NCBI GenBank assembly: GCA_023396345.1
Contig: JAEWWO010000350.1
Span: forward strand, 1 to 24,197
DNA length: 24,197 nucleotides
Source of the DNA: Bacteroidota bacterium
GTDB taxonomy: Bacteria > Bacteroidota > Bacteroidia > Chitinophagales > Chitinophagaceae
Direction of reading: 5' to 3'
Positions 15,352 to 24,197 of this stretch are shown one piece after another. Under the pieces are notes generated by a model. That model was not told the DNA's origin, ran no database searches, and saw only the letters and a list, made by a program, of their open reading frames with translations. Each line of letters opens with the position of its first letter. Within the stretch, counting starts at the first letter, position 1. A program made the translations under genes and the position numbers.

Positions 15352-16887
15352 ATGGGAAACAAAGAAAAATTTATATCAACAATTAATGAAGGTTATACTT
15401 TTAAAGGAGATAACGTAAAAATAGGCGTAGGAATTTTAGACGGAGAACCTCTGCCTGAAGCAGGCGTATTTCTTCCGTTTAAAACCATGAATCGTCACGG
15501 TTTAATAGCAGGAGCTACCGGAACTGGTAAAACCAAAACTCTGCAAATTCTGGCTGAAATACTGAGTGACAATAGTGTTCCGGTGATGATGATTGATATT
15601 AAAGGAGACCTTAGCGGCATCGGTGCTAAAGGCGCAATGAACGACAAAATTGCTGAAAGATATAAACTGCTTAATCTTGAATACATTCCCGAAGCTTATC
15701 CCATTGAATTTCTTTCCTTAAGTAATGAGAAAGGAACCAGGCTAAGAGCTACGGTAAGTGAATTTGGTCCTATACTTTTAAGTAAAATATTAGGACTGAA
15801 TGATACGCAAAGCAGCATTGTTTCTATTATTTTCAAATACTGCGATGACAACAAACTGCCGCTTGTAGACCTGAAAGATTTTATCAAAGTATTGCAGTAT
15901 GCTACAGATGAGGGCAAAGCAGAAATTGAAAAACTATACGGAAAGATATCAACTACCTCAACAGGAACTATATTGCGAAAAGTGGTTGAGCTACAGCAAC
16001 AAGGTGCGGATCTTTTCTTTGGTGCGCCAACTTTTGAAGTGGAAGATTTGATGAAGATCAGCGATGACGGAAGGGGAATGATAAATATTCTGAGAGTTAC
16101 AGATATGCAAAGCAGACCCAAACTCTTTTCTACCTTTCTTTTGCAGATGCTTGATGAACTGTACGCTTCCTCTCCCGAAGAAGGAGATTTGGACAAACCA
16201 AAGCTCGTAATGTTTATTGATGAAGCTCATTTGCTTTTTGATGAAGGCTCTAAACCATTGCTTGATAAAATTGAGTCTATCATAAAGCTTATTCGTTCCA
16301 AAGGAATAGGTATTTATTTTTGTACACAAAATCCTCAGGATGTTCCTGCCAATATTTTAAGTCAGTTAGGATTGAAAATTCAGCATGCTTTGCGCGCATT
16401 TACTGCGGCTGACAGAAAAACAATAAAGACCGCATCAGAAAATTTCCCCATAACGGAGTTTTATAAAACAGAAGACCTGCTTACACAAATGGGGATTGGT
16501 GAGGCTTTTGTTTCCGTGCTTAATGAAAAAGGAATACCTTCTCCTCTCGTACATACGCTGCTTGTTTCGCCCAGAAGTAGGATGGATATTCTTACCGACG
16601 GTGAAATAATTGATATTGTAAACAAAAGCAGATTATCTAATAAATATAATACAACTACAGATCCCGAAAGCGCTCACGAAATTCTTACGCAAAAACTGGA
16701 ACAGGCTGCCAATGCGGAAGCCTTGCAAAAAGAGCAGGCTAAAGAAGCAAAACAAAATCAGGACAAAGGATTTTTCGATCAGCCTATTGTAAAGTCTGCC
16801 ATGCGCACAGCAACCACTACAATTACCGGATATGTAGCACGAAGTTTACTGGGAGCATTAGGACTTGGAGGAAAAAGAAGAAGATAA
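15352..16887 (+). CDS. HerA/YjgR-like ATPase (DUF853)
   Basis: The protein has 511 residues in the YjgR/DUF853 branch of the HerA-FtsK ATPases. It shows Walker A GATGTGKT (54-61), DIKGDLSGIG shortly after, Walker B LVMFIDEAHLLF (about 284-296), and a downstream YFCTQNPQDVP sensor region. The C-terminus ends in a Gly-rich basic tail (LGALGLGGKRRR). It is soluble, with no membrane segment. The cellular role of YjgR proteins is not established; DNA translocation is a guess from the superfamily. There is no adjacent NurA nuclease, which argues against a HerA-NurA end-resection role. It lies 10 bases after murI. Confidence 0.9.
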   Translation: MGNKEKFISTINEGYTFKGDNVKIGVGILDGEPLPEAGVFLPFKTMNRHGLIAGATGTGKTKTLQILAEILSDNSVPVMMIDIKGDLSGIGAKGAMNDKIAERYKLLNLEYIPEAYPIEFLSLSNEKGTRLRATVSEFGPILLSKILGLNDTQSSIVSIIFKYCDDNKLPLVDLKDFIKVLQYATDEGKAEIEKLYGKISTTSTGTILRKVVELQQQGADLFFGAPTFEVEDLMKISDDGRGMINILRVTDMQSRPKLFSTFLLQMLDELYASSPEEGDLDKPKLVMFIDEAHLLFDEGSKPLLDKIESIIKLIRSKGIGIYFCTQNPQDVPANILSQLGLKIQHALRAFTAADRKTIKTASENFPITEFYKTEDLLTQMGIGEAFVSVLNEKGIPSPLVHTLLVSPRSRMDILTDGEIIDIVNKSRLSNKYNTTTDPESAHEILTQKLEQAANAEALQKEQAKEAKQNQDKGFFDQPIVKSAMRTATTTITGYVARSLLGALGLGGKRRR

Positions 16888-16921
16888 AAGAAGCATAGTT
16901 CTGCTATAAAATATTTTGATT

Positions 16922-17893
16922 ATGTTGAATGTAGGAATATTTGGGGTAGGTCATTTAGGTAAATTCCATCTTAATAACTGGAAAGAAATAGAGAATGTAA
17001 ATGTCGTTGGTTTCTACGATCCCGACGATAAAACTGCTGCGGAAGTAGAAGAAAATTATCAACTGAAAAGATATGTATCCGTTGATGATCTATTGAATGA
17101 TATTGATATTGCTGATATCGTAACACCTACACAATATCATTTTGAGTTGTGCGAAAAAGCTGTAAGAAAAGGTAAACATGTGTTTGTAGAAAAACCCATT
17201 ACCAAGAATTTAGAAGAAGCCAGAAGGCTGATAAACATGGTAAGAGAGGCTAATGTAAAAATGCAGGTGGGCCATGTTGAGAGATTTAATCCCGCATTTG
17301 TTGCAGCAAAGGAATACAGCAACAATCCTATGTTTATAGAAGTACACAGGCTGGCACAGTTTAACCCGAGAGGTACAGAAGTAAGTGTTATTCTCGATTT
17401 AATGATTCATGATATTGATATTATTTTGAGTATCGTAAAGAGTGATGTGAAAAACATATATGCAAGTGGTGTTGCGGTAATTACCGATACGCCTGATATT
17501 GCCAATGTACGTATAGAGTTTTTGAACGGTTGCGTTGCAAATCTTACAAGCAGCAGAATAAGCATGAAGAAAATGAGAAAGGTAAGACTGTTTCAAAAAG
17601 ATGCATATATCGGAATTGATTTTCTTGCCAAAAAAACAGAAGTAATTAAACTAAAGAATACAACCGACGACAATGTTTTCTCTTTCGATATTGATACACC
17701 TTCAGGAGAGAAAAAAACAATTGCTATTGCTAATCCTGAGATTAAGGAATCCAACGCAATTAAAGAAGAGCTGGTATCTTTTATACACGCAATCGAAAAT
17801 AATACAGAGACAACAGTAAGTGAAATAGATGGGTATCTGGCTCTGGAAGTTGCGCATAATATTCTTGAAAAAATAAATAATTCAGTTCTGTAA
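16922..17893 (+). CDS. Gfo/Idh/MocA family NAD(P)-dependent oxidoreductase
   Basis: The protein has 323 residues from ATG 16922; an in-frame TTG at 16916 is two codons earlier. The N-terminal Rossmann domain has VGIFGVGHLGKFHL, and the family motif VEKPITKNLEEA lies at about 90-101. GHVERFNPAF (about 117-126) and LMIHDIDIIL (about 160-169) come from the catalytic domain, with the His-Asp pair in the usual place. Members of this family oxidise sugars or sugar nucleotides; the substrate is not readable here. Some relatives act on UDP-GlcNAc in lipid A synthesis, but no partner gene is adjacent to support that. It lies 34 bases after the ATPase and 42 before the barrel protein. Confidence 0.9.
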   Translation: MLNVGIFGVGHLGKFHLNNWKEIENVNVVGFYDPDDKTAAEVEENYQLKRYVSVDDLLNDIDIADIVTPTQYHFELCEKAVRKGKHVFVEKPITKNLEEARRLINMVREANVKMQVGHVERFNPAFVAAKEYSNNPMFIEVHRLAQFNPRGTEVSVILDLMIHDIDIILSIVKSDVKNIYASGVAVITDTPDIANVRIEFLNGCVANLTSSRISMKKMRKVRLFQKDAYIGIDFLAKKTEVIKLKNTTDDNVFSFDIDTPSGEKKTIAIANPEIKESNAIKEELVSFIHAIENNTETTVSEIDGYLALEVAHNILEKINNSVL

Positions 17894-17935
17894 TAAAGTA
17901 GATAATCAACAAGTTCAGGAAATAATTTTTTCGCA

Positions 17936-20305
17936 TTGAATCATTCATTCAGATATTTATTGTTTTTTATTCTGATATTTATCAGCAGACAATCTGTAGC
18001 CCAAGAATATCCTGCTTCTTCTGTGAAATATAATATTCATGCGGATTTAGATACTGAAACAAAAATAGTTACCGGTATTGAAACTATTGAGATTACAAAC
18101 GTACACAATGATGAATTACAGTATATATGGTTGCATCTGATTCCTAATGCATATGAAAACGACAGTACCTCATACACACGTTTTAGTTTAAATAATAAGG
18201 ATACAAGATTTTATTTTTCTGATAAAGAAGAAAGAGCCAATCTTACTATTTCAGAAATTAAAGTAGATGGAGAATCCGTAAACTTTTACAGAGACGAGTC
18301 AAATAAAGAGTGGGTAAAAGTAAATCTGCCTCATTCTTTATCAGCCTATCAGCAAGCAACAATTTCTGTCAACTATCTATTAAAGCTGCCCCGAATGTTT
18401 GATGAATCTGGATACAATGCCGACAGAATTCGCTTATCCAATTGGTATCCTGTTCTTACTGGTTTAAGTGAAAAAGATTTGAATATGAAAGATTATACTT
18501 CTGTAAGATATACCAATCATCTTCCTGCTGATTATAACATAACGTTGAATGTTGATCATAAAGAAATTAATATAAAAGAAATCAATACAGAAAATATAGT
18601 TATTGATATTAATCTGAAGACAGACGAAATTAGTCACGTTAAAGACAGCACAGATTTAAATGTTGGAAAAAATTATTGGATAAAAGGAGCACAAATTAAT
18701 TCAGAACAAAAAGCCACAGCCTTGATAAACAGTGCTTTTCCGAAGTTTTTTAATGGTAAATTACCTGTTAATGCATCGCGGTTTTTGCTGTCCGTTTATG
18801 AGAAGGCAGATAAAGGACAGCCTATAGTGGTTAATTATCCCAGAACAGATCTTCAATCTTTGTTGTTTGAAGAAATTAAATCAAAGCTTTGGTTTGATAG
18901 TGTCAGACAAATCAAAGGTTCACAGAATGTTGAACAAGCGTTTAATCAATTAAAGAATAACCCTGAAACTATTACTATTCGGTCGTTACAAAATGCTTTC
19001 GCCAGTAGTGTAAACAATTCACTGAATAGTGAATTTGATTTGTTATATTCTGAACAGTCTTTGTATAACAATCAGAAAAAATCAATTAAGCCTGCTTTTC
19101 TTTTTAATTTTAAAGAAACAGATAAGTATAATTATATATCAGTAGCTCCGGCATTGGGTTACAATAATTATAACAGCTTTATGGCGGGATTATTAATTCA
19201 TAATTATCAGTTGCCATATAATAAATTTAATTTTCTTCTTGCACCCATGTATGCTACAGGAAATCAAGACCTTGCAGGATTGGCACGTGTAGAATATAAT
19301 TTATTTAAAAGAAATCAATGGTGGCAATTTGCCTTCAATGGTTCCCAATTTGCATATAATACTGTCAATTTAGAGTCTCTTGCCGAACCTCTTAATTACA
19401 CTTATAAAAGATTTGTTCCTTCGGCTAAACTTACTTTATACAGAGATGATTTGAATGAGAAGAAATGGATTTTTAATCTGAAAGATTATATTTTTAATTT
19501 CTCTTCTTATCAATTAAACTCCAATCCTGCAACTTCTGTAATTGAGGCTACTCCGGTAAAAATAAATAGAAATATCGCAGAGCTAAATTCAATCTTCAAA
19601 AACGACAGAGTGTTATATCCTTATAATATAGCTCTGCAAGTGAATGGTAGCAACGATTTCCTAAGAGCAGGAATAACCGCAAAACAATTTTTTAATTACG
19701 ATGCATCCGGAAAAGGTATTACAGCAAGAGTTTTTGGAGGAAAGTTTTTTTATCTTGTAAGTCAAAGTTTCACAGCACAATACAACACAACCCCTTATCA
19801 TTTTTATATGGCAGGAACGGCTGTAACAGATTTTACATATAGTAATTATTTTGTCGGAAGAAATGAGCAGCAAGGTTGGATGAGTCAGCAGATAGCAGAA
19901 AGAGACGGATTCTTTAAAGTTTATACACCTATGCGAAGCGAACCTGTAGGTACTTCTGATAACTGGCTTGCTTCAATAAACTTAACGGCTGATATTCCTG
20001 ATAAGATTAATCCTTTCGCCAGATTACCTTTTAAAATTCCGGTGAAAGCTTTTGCAGATATAGGTACATTTTCCGGTGCCTGGAATGATGATGCCTCTAC
20101 GGGCAAGTTTGTCTATGATGGCGGTATACAATTATCTTTACTAAACGAAGCTGTGAGTGTTTATTTCCCTTTATTGTATAGTAAGGTGTACAGAGACTAT
20201 TACAAAAGTATATACGGAAATAAATATTTTGGAAAAACTATATCTTTTTCAATCAATATTGAAAATCTGAAACCGAAAAAATTAAAAACTATATTGCCGT
20301 ATTAG
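17936..20305 (+). CDS. M1-peptidase-like outer-membrane barrel protein lacking the zinc catalytic core
   Basis: The protein has 789 residues and starts at TTG 17936; no ATG or GTG lies between it and the upstream in-frame stop at 17903, and the signal peptide (to about SVAQ, 20-23) begins there. Residues 24-240 match the N-terminal beta domain of M1 aminopeptidases (VKYNIHADLDTETKIVTGIE, LQYIWLHLIPNAYEN, LSNWYPVL). About 250-375 resembles the post-catalytic helical part (QPIVVNYP, then QAFNQLKNNPETITIRSLQ). About 395-789 is a large beta barrel (SVAPALGYNNYNSFMAGLL, LLAPMYATGNQDLAGLARVE). Full relatives have G-x-MEY/N and HExxH-x18-E; I find neither. It is therefore probably a non-proteolytic, internally deleted relative in the outer membrane. 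Confidence 0.8.
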   Translation: MNHSFRYLLFFILIFISRQSVAQEYPASSVKYNIHADLDTETKIVTGIETIEITNVHNDELQYIWLHLIPNAYENDSTSYTRFSLNNKDTRFYFSDKEERANLTISEIKVDGESVNFYRDESNKEWVKVNLPHSLSAYQQATISVNYLLKLPRMFDESGYNADRIRLSNWYPVLTGLSEKDLNMKDYTSVRYTNHLPADYNITLNVDHKEINIKEINTENIVIDINLKTDEISHVKDSTDLNVGKNYWIKGAQINSEQKATALINSAFPKFFNGKLPVNASRFLLSVYEKADKGQPIVVNYPRTDLQSLLFEEIKSKLWFDSVRQIKGSQNVEQAFNQLKNNPETITIRSLQNAFASSVNNSLNSEFDLLYSEQSLYNNQKKSIKPAFLFNFKETDKYNYISVAPALGYNNYNSFMAGLLIHNYQLPYNKFNFLLAPMYATGNQDLAGLARVEYNLFKRNQWWQFAFNGSQFAYNTVNLESLAEPLNYTYKRFVPSAKLTLYRDDLNEKKWIFNLKDYIFNFSSYQLNSNPATSVIEATPVKINRNIAELNSIFKNDRVLYPYNIALQVNGSNDFLRAGITAKQFFNYDASGKGITARVFGGKFFYLVSQSFTAQYNTTPYHFYMAGTAVTDFTYSNYFVGRNEQQGWMSQQIAERDGFFKVYTPMRSEPVGTSDNWLASINLTADIPDKINPFARLPFKIPVKAFADIGTFSGAWNDDASTGKFVYDGGIQLSLLNEAVSVYFPLLYSKVYRDYYKSIYGNKYFGKTISFSINIENLKPKKLKTILPY

Positions 20306-20310
20306 ATAGG

Positions 20311-21219
20311 ATGAATAAAGATTATACAATATTGTCTTCAAAGAAAATTAACAGAGCTAAATGGGATAGTTGCATTGATAAAAATGACAATGGTCTTATT
20401 TATGCAAGGTCTGTTTATTTAGATTATTGTGCACCGGGGTGGAAAGCTATTGTATTCGGCGATTATGATGCTGTTTTTCCCTTATGTATAAAAAGAAAGT
20501 ATGGAATAAAATTTTTGCAAAGTCCATTGTTTACTCAGCAATTAGGTCTTATAGGTGAATGGGAAATAACATTTGAAAAGCTGATGAACATTGTCTTTCA
20601 GGAAGTAAGATATGGAGATATTTCCTTTAATTTTTTAAATGAAAATATCTCAGAGAATAACTTTCAGACAAAGACAAATTATATACTTGACCTTAATAAA
20701 TCATACAAGCAAATACATAAAAAATACAAGTATAATTTAAAAAGTGATTTAATTAAATCGAATAAACACAATCTATCTGTTGAGTTTGGTGAAACTGTTG
20801 AGGCAACAGATGCGTACAGAGATTTTTTGACAGATGTAAATAAAAAAGTTTCATTAAAGGATTTTGACAGATTCTGTGAGTTGTTTAAAGAAGAAGAATT
20901 CAGAAATCATTTTTTTGTCAGAAAAGTTTATTCTTCCTCCCGTAAATTATTGGCAGTGTCTTTATTTCTTATAGACCGAAAGCGTATATATAATTTAATG
21001 TCTGTTACTTTGCCAAAAGGCAAACCTGTAAATGCTATGCATTTTCTGATAGATAGTGTTTTACAGGAATTTCAATTGACAGATCTTATTTTTGATTTTG
21101 AAGGTTCGGATATTACCGGAGTAAAAAGTTTCTATGAAAAATTTTTTCCTGTCAATCAGCCTTATTATCATTATCACTTCAACAAATTACCTTTTCCGTT
21201 GAATAAAATTAAAAGATAA
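20311..21219 (+). CDS. FemAB/GNAT-like acyltransferase family protein
   Basis: The protein has 302 residues and is cytosolic. It has two GNAT-like halves as in FemAB/FemX proteins: an N-terminal half with FPLCIKRKYGIKFLQSPLF and QQLGLIG, and a C-terminal half with KLLAVSLFLIDRKRIYNLMS and the characteristic LIFDFEGSDITGVKSFYEKF (about 265-284). FemAB members transfer aminoacyl groups to peptidoglycan or exopolysaccharide precursors, but the acceptor here is unknown. It begins 5 bases after the barrel protein stop, so the two are co-transcribed. Its stop faces the uvrA stop with four bases between them. A small 7-bp AT-rich inverted repeat (21218-21237) covers the junction. Confidence 0.8.
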   Translation: MNKDYTILSSKKINRAKWDSCIDKNDNGLIYARSVYLDYCAPGWKAIVFGDYDAVFPLCIKRKYGIKFLQSPLFTQQLGLIGEWEITFEKLMNIVFQEVRYGDISFNFLNENISENNFQTKTNYILDLNKSYKQIHKKYKYNLKSDLIKSNKHNLSVEFGETVEATDAYRDFLTDVNKKVSLKDFDRFCELFKEEEFRNHFFVRKVYSSSRKLLAVSLFLIDRKRIYNLMSVTLPKGKPVNAMHFLIDSVLQEFQLTDLIFDFEGSDITGVKSFYEKFFPVNQPYYHYHFNKLPFPLNKIKR

Positions 21220-21237
21220 GAAATTATTTCATTTCTT
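21218..21237. terminator. Weak inverted repeat between convergent stops
   Basis: AAGAAAT-TATTTC-ATTTCTT is a perfect 7-bp inverted repeat covering the junction of the FemAB-like gene and uvrA. On the minus strand it is followed by a T-rich stretch (ATCTTTTAATTTT), which would suit the end of uvrA. The stem is nearly all AT, so termination is uncertain. Confidence 0.35.
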
Positions 21238-24064
21238 CTTTCAGGTATTTAGCCGTATATCCTTTTTTTGTTTTTATCATTTCTTCGGGCGTACCCTCAA
21301 AAACAATTTCTCCGCCTTTGTCGCCACCTTCCGGTCCTATATCAATTATATGGTCTGCTACTTTTATAACGTCCATATTGTGTTCGATAATTAAAACTGT
21401 ATTCCCTCTGTTAGCTAATTTATTCAGTACATTCATCAGCATTACAATATCGCTGAAATGAAGACCGGTAGTAGGTTCATCAAGAATATAAAATGTTTTT
21501 CCTGTATCTTTTTTAGATAGTTCAGTTGCCAGTTTTACGCGTTGAGCCTCACCACCACTCAGTGTAACTGCTGATTGACCGAGGGTGACATATCCCAATC
21601 CAACGTCCTGCAATACTTTTATTTTTCTGTATAAATTTGGGATACTCTGAAAAAAAGAAACCGCTTCATCAACTGTCATATTCAATACATCACTGATAGA
21701 TTTTCCTTTATAACGAACTTCAAGCGTTTCTCTGTTATATCTTTTACCATTGCATTTTTCGCAGTGCACATACACATCAGGCAAAAAGTTCATTTCAATA
21801 GTTCGTGTTCCTGCGCCTTCGCACATTTCGCATCTGCCTCCTTTTACATTAAAAGAAAATCTTCCTGCATTATATCCTCTGATTTTTGATTCTGGAAGTG
21901 CTGCAAATAGCGTACGGATATCGGTGAAAAATCCACAGTAAGTAGCGGGATTGCTGCGTGGTGTTCTGCCAATGGGTGACTGATCTATTTCTATTACTTT
22001 ATCAATATTTTCTAATCCGCTTACCGAAGAGTATTTTAAGGGAGATGTTTTTGATTTGTAACAATGTTGAGATAATATAGGATACAACGTTTCATTAATT
22101 AAGGTAGACTTGCCGCTGCCACTCACTCCGGTAACTACAATCAATTTTCCCAGCGGAAATGTTATGTTTACTTTCTTAAGATTGTTACCTTTTGCCCCTT
22201 TAATTTTAATGAAAGCTCCGTTGCCTTTTCTCTTCTCTTCCGGAACAGCCATTTTTAATTTATTGCTTAAATACATAGCTGTTTCAGAGCCTGCTTTCAT
22301 CACTTCTTTGGGCGTTCCGTATGCTACAATTTCTCCGCCCTGTTTTCCTGCTTTTGGACCTATGTCAACAAGATAATCTGAAGCAAGCATGATATCTTTA
22401 TCGTGCTCAACAACCAGAATACTGTTGCCGATATCTCTTAAGTTTTGAAGAGAGTTGATGAGCTTGTGATTATCTCTTTGATGCAATCCAATAGACGGCT
22501 CATCCAATATGTAAGTAATGCCCTGAAGTTGCGATCCTATTTGTGTTGCCAGCCGAATTCGTTGACTTTCTCCCCCGCTTAAAGTACGTGTAGGGCGGTT
22601 AAGCGTAAGATAATTTAATCCAACATCAAGAAGGAAATCTAACCGCTCTCTGATTTCTTTAATTATCTCTTTGGCAATTTCATTTTGTTTTTTTGATAAT
22701 CTTTTTTCAATGCCGGAGAACCATTGCATCAAATTATTTAAATTTAATTCACTCAAATATGAAATATCTTTTTCGTCTATTCTAAACCACAGACTTTCTT
22801 TTTTTAATCTTTTGCCTTCGCAGTGTGGACAGGTTTTTAAGTCCATAAAACGTTGTGTCCATTCACGTAAATAGTCAGAACTGTTAGAAGAAGAAAACCA
22901 CCTTTTAAGCATAGGAATAATTCCTTCATAGCTTCCGGAATAAACCTGCGGAATACTGTCGTCATCAGCATTTACTTCTGTAGAGCGTATTGCATCTCCA
23001 TCTCCGTACAAAAGTAAATCCATTGCTTTATCAGAAAGCTTTTCTACCGGCGTGTCAAGATTAATTTTATTTTTTCTGGCAAAGCTTACCACCTGCTGAT
23101 ATACACTCGCACTTCTTTCTTCGCCCAAAGCAGCGATAGCACCTTGTTTTACACTTAATTTTTTATCGGGCAATAATAAATCTGTATTAATGGCAAACAC
23201 TTCTCCCAGTCCTTTACAATCCGGACATGCACCATATGGAGAGTTAAATGAAAAAGAATTTGGTGAAGGCTCTTCGTAACTAATACCCGTATCTTCACAC
23301 ATAAGTAAACGTGAATACTGAACTTGTTTTTCTGTATCGTGCAAAACAATAAACATTAAATCCTTGCCCAGCTTCAAAGCCTGCTGTACACCCTGAGATA
23401 CACGCAGTTTCATGCTTTCATCAACCTTAAGTCTGTCTATTACAATTTCAATATCATGTATTTTATATCGGTCAAGCTGCATGTTTTTTTTAATCTCCTG
23501 CACTTCACCATCCACACGCACTCTTACAAAACCTCGTTTGAGAATGTCCTGAAAAAGTTCTCTGTAATGCCCTTTTCTTCCTCTGATAACCGGAGCGAGA
23601 ATGATGATTTTTTCACCTGAATATTTTTCGTAAATATTATTTACGATTTCTTCTTCGCTGAACTTTACCATTTTCTTTCCCGTGTTGTAGCTGTAAGCCT
23701 CGCCAACTCTTGCATACAGCAAACGGAGAAAATCATAAACCTCTGTAACGGTTCCTACGGTTGATCTTGGATTTTTATTGGTCGTTTTTTGTTCAATGGA
23801 TATTACAGGACTTAATCCTGAGATATTGTCCACATCCGGTCTTTCCATATCGCCAATAAACTGTCGGGCATAAGCACCAAAACTCTCCATGTATCTTCTT
23901 TGTCCTTCGTTATAAATAGTATCGAAGGCCAGGGAAGATTTGCCGCTTCCGCTTACGCCGGTAAATACAACTAATTTATTTTTGGGTATGATAAGGTTTA
24001 TATTTCTTAGATTATGCTCTCTTGCACCTTCTACCGTAATATTTGCATTGTCTGTTTTGCTCAT
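21224..24064 (-). CDS. uvrA: Excinuclease ABC subunit A
   Basis: UvrA is the damage-sensing ATPase of nucleotide excision repair and loads UvrB on lesions. The protein has 946 residues from the ATG at 24064, the standard length. It has two ABC modules: Walker A GVSGSGKSSLAFDT (36-49) with signature TLSGGESQRIRLA, and GVSGSGKSTLINET with signature TLSGGEAQRVKLATELS. Zinc-binding CxxC pairs occur at ACPDCKGLG, TCPHCEGKR and GGRCEMCEGAG with HCEKCNGKRY. The frame is open for 25 more codons upstream, to 24139, but MSKTDNANITVEGAREHNLR is the family start and a promoter lies within that extension, so I set the start at 24064. uvrB is not adjacent. Confidence 0.97.
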   Translation of the reverse strand: MSKTDNANITVEGAREHNLRNINLIIPKNKLVVFTGVSGSGKSSLAFDTIYNEGQRRYMESFGAYARQFIGDMERPDVDNISGLSPVISIEQKTTNKNPRSTVGTVTEVYDFLRLLYARVGEAYSYNTGKKMVKFSEEEIVNNIYEKYSGEKIIILAPVIRGRKGHYRELFQDILKRGFVRVRVDGEVQEIKKNMQLDRYKIHDIEIVIDRLKVDESMKLRVSQGVQQALKLGKDLMFIVLHDTEKQVQYSRLLMCEDTGISYEEPSPNSFSFNSPYGACPDCKGLGEVFAINTDLLLPDKKLSVKQGAIAALGEERSASVYQQVVSFARKNKINLDTPVEKLSDKAMDLLLYGDGDAIRSTEVNADDDSIPQVYSGSYEGIIPMLKRWFSSSNSSDYLREWTQRFMDLKTCPHCEGKRLKKESLWFRIDEKDISYLSELNLNNLMQWFSGIEKRLSKKQNEIAKEIIKEIRERLDFLLDVGLNYLTLNRPTRTLSGGESQRIRLATQIGSQLQGITYILDEPSIGLHQRDNHKLINSLQNLRDIGNSILVVEHDKDIMLASDYLVDIGPKAGKQGGEIVAYGTPKEVMKAGSETAMYLSNKLKMAVPEEKRKGNGAFIKIKGAKGNNLKKVNITFPLGKLIVVTGVSGSGKSTLINETLYPILSQHCYKSKTSPLKYSSVSGLENIDKVIEIDQSPIGRTPRSNPATYCGFFTDIRTLFAALPESKIRGYNAGRFSFNVKGGRCEMCEGAGTRTIEMNFLPDVYVHCEKCNGKRYNRETLEVRYKGKSISDVLNMTVDEAVSFFQSIPNLYRKIKVLQDVGLGYVTLGQSAVTLSGGEAQRVKLATELSKKDTGKTFYILDEPTTGLHFSDIVMLMNVLNKLANRGNTVLIIEHNMDVIKVADHIIDIGPEGGDKGGEIVFEGTPEEMIKTKKGYTAKYLKEEMK

Positions 24065-24088
24065 AATATTTAGCCGTTTAGGCAGCAT

Positions 24089-24116
24089 CAAAGATAAAAG
24101 AATTTGACAGAAACAA
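24089..24116 (-). promoter_or_regulatory. Promoter for uvrA
   Basis: On the minus strand, TTG (24116-24114) and TATCTTTG (24096-24089) are separated by 17 bases and match a Bacteroidota promoter. The start would be near 24085, with a leader of about 21 bases before ATG 24064. This rules out the longer uvrA frame as the main start. Confidence 0.6.
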
Positions 24117-24163
24117 GGCAGCGTTTCTTTAGACGACATCGTTATTTTCTTTGACAGGAAACA
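24103..24163. repeat. Direct repeat in the uvrA upstream region
   Basis: TTTGACAGAAACA (24103-24115) and TTTGACAGGAAACA (24150-24163) are direct repeats differing by one inserted G, with starts 47 bases apart. The first lies in the -33/-7 spacer of the uvrA promoter. It may be a paired regulator site or chance. Confidence 0.5.
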
Positions 24164-24197
24164 GTAAATTAATCTGTATTTAATATTAAGATAATGT

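Noticed and set aside
15696..16196. A 166-codon open frame on the minus strand opposite the HerA-like ATPase
   Set aside because: It is antisense to the Walker-motif gene, Ser-rich with no domain, and has no promoter or neighbours to support it.
24065..24139. A 25-codon N-terminal extension of uvrA
   Set aside because: UvrA proteins begin at the MSKTDNANITVEG position, the extra residues have no family match, and a TAnnTTTG promoter lies inside the extension.

Overview
The window looks like chromosomal core sequence from a Bacteroidota bacterium, most likely a Chitinophagaceae-type member. Four things suggest this. The DNA is AT-rich. Many genes are preceded by the Bacteroidota -7 promoter element TAnnTTTG. 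S16 carries a long charged tail. The gene families are typical of the group: DUF983, a large OmpA protein with calcium-binding repeats, a carboxypeptidase-regulatory-like protein, an M1-like beta-barrel protein and a FemAB-like acyltransferase. I saw no tRNA, rRNA, CRISPR array, insertion sequence or phage gene. No gene-free stretch exceeds 300 bases; the longest is about 283 bases at 11726-12008.

Layout. 1-635 (-): 5' part of pntA (transhydrogenase alpha), running off the left edge. 783-1877 (+): conserved hypothetical with a kinase-like motif set. 1989-3086 (+): pdxA, meeting DUF983 (3087-3563, -) stop to stop with no base between. 3686-6106 (+): pheT, interrupted by one in-frame TGA exactly where the family has a conserved Cys. 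6119-7104 (+): a possible HEPN toxin relic, an orphan MntA-type nucleotidyltransferase with a 12-bp perfect hairpin inside it, a small coiled-coil protein and zapA. 7094-11725 (-): alanine dehydrogenase (overlapping zapA tail to tail), rpsP with a clear terminator, recJ, and a polyprenyl diphosphate synthase whose stop overlaps the recJ start. 12009-13622 (+): a strongly expressed OmpA-family protein with the best promoter and terminator in the window. 13752-21219 (+): regulatory-like domain protein, murI, a YjgR/HerA-like ATPase, a Gfo/Idh/MocA oxidoreductase, an M1-peptidase-like barrel protein without a catalytic core, and a FemAB-like protein. 21224-24064 (-): uvrA with its promoter.

How the genes fit together. 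Most are housekeeping: redox and amino-acid metabolism (pntA, ald), cofactors and isoprenoids (pdxA, polyprenyl synthase), translation (pheT, rpsP), DNA repair (recJ, uvrA), and cell wall, division and envelope (murI, zapA, OmpA, barrel protein). No obvious multi-gene defence or biosynthetic system is present.

The observations most worth following are: the TGA in an otherwise intact essential pheT (Cys-to-TGA: error, recent mutation, readthrough or selenocysteine); the orphan nucleotidyltransferase with its internal hairpin and possible toxin relic; the M1-like protein that lost its zinc core but kept its barrel; and the kinase-like conserved hypothetical.
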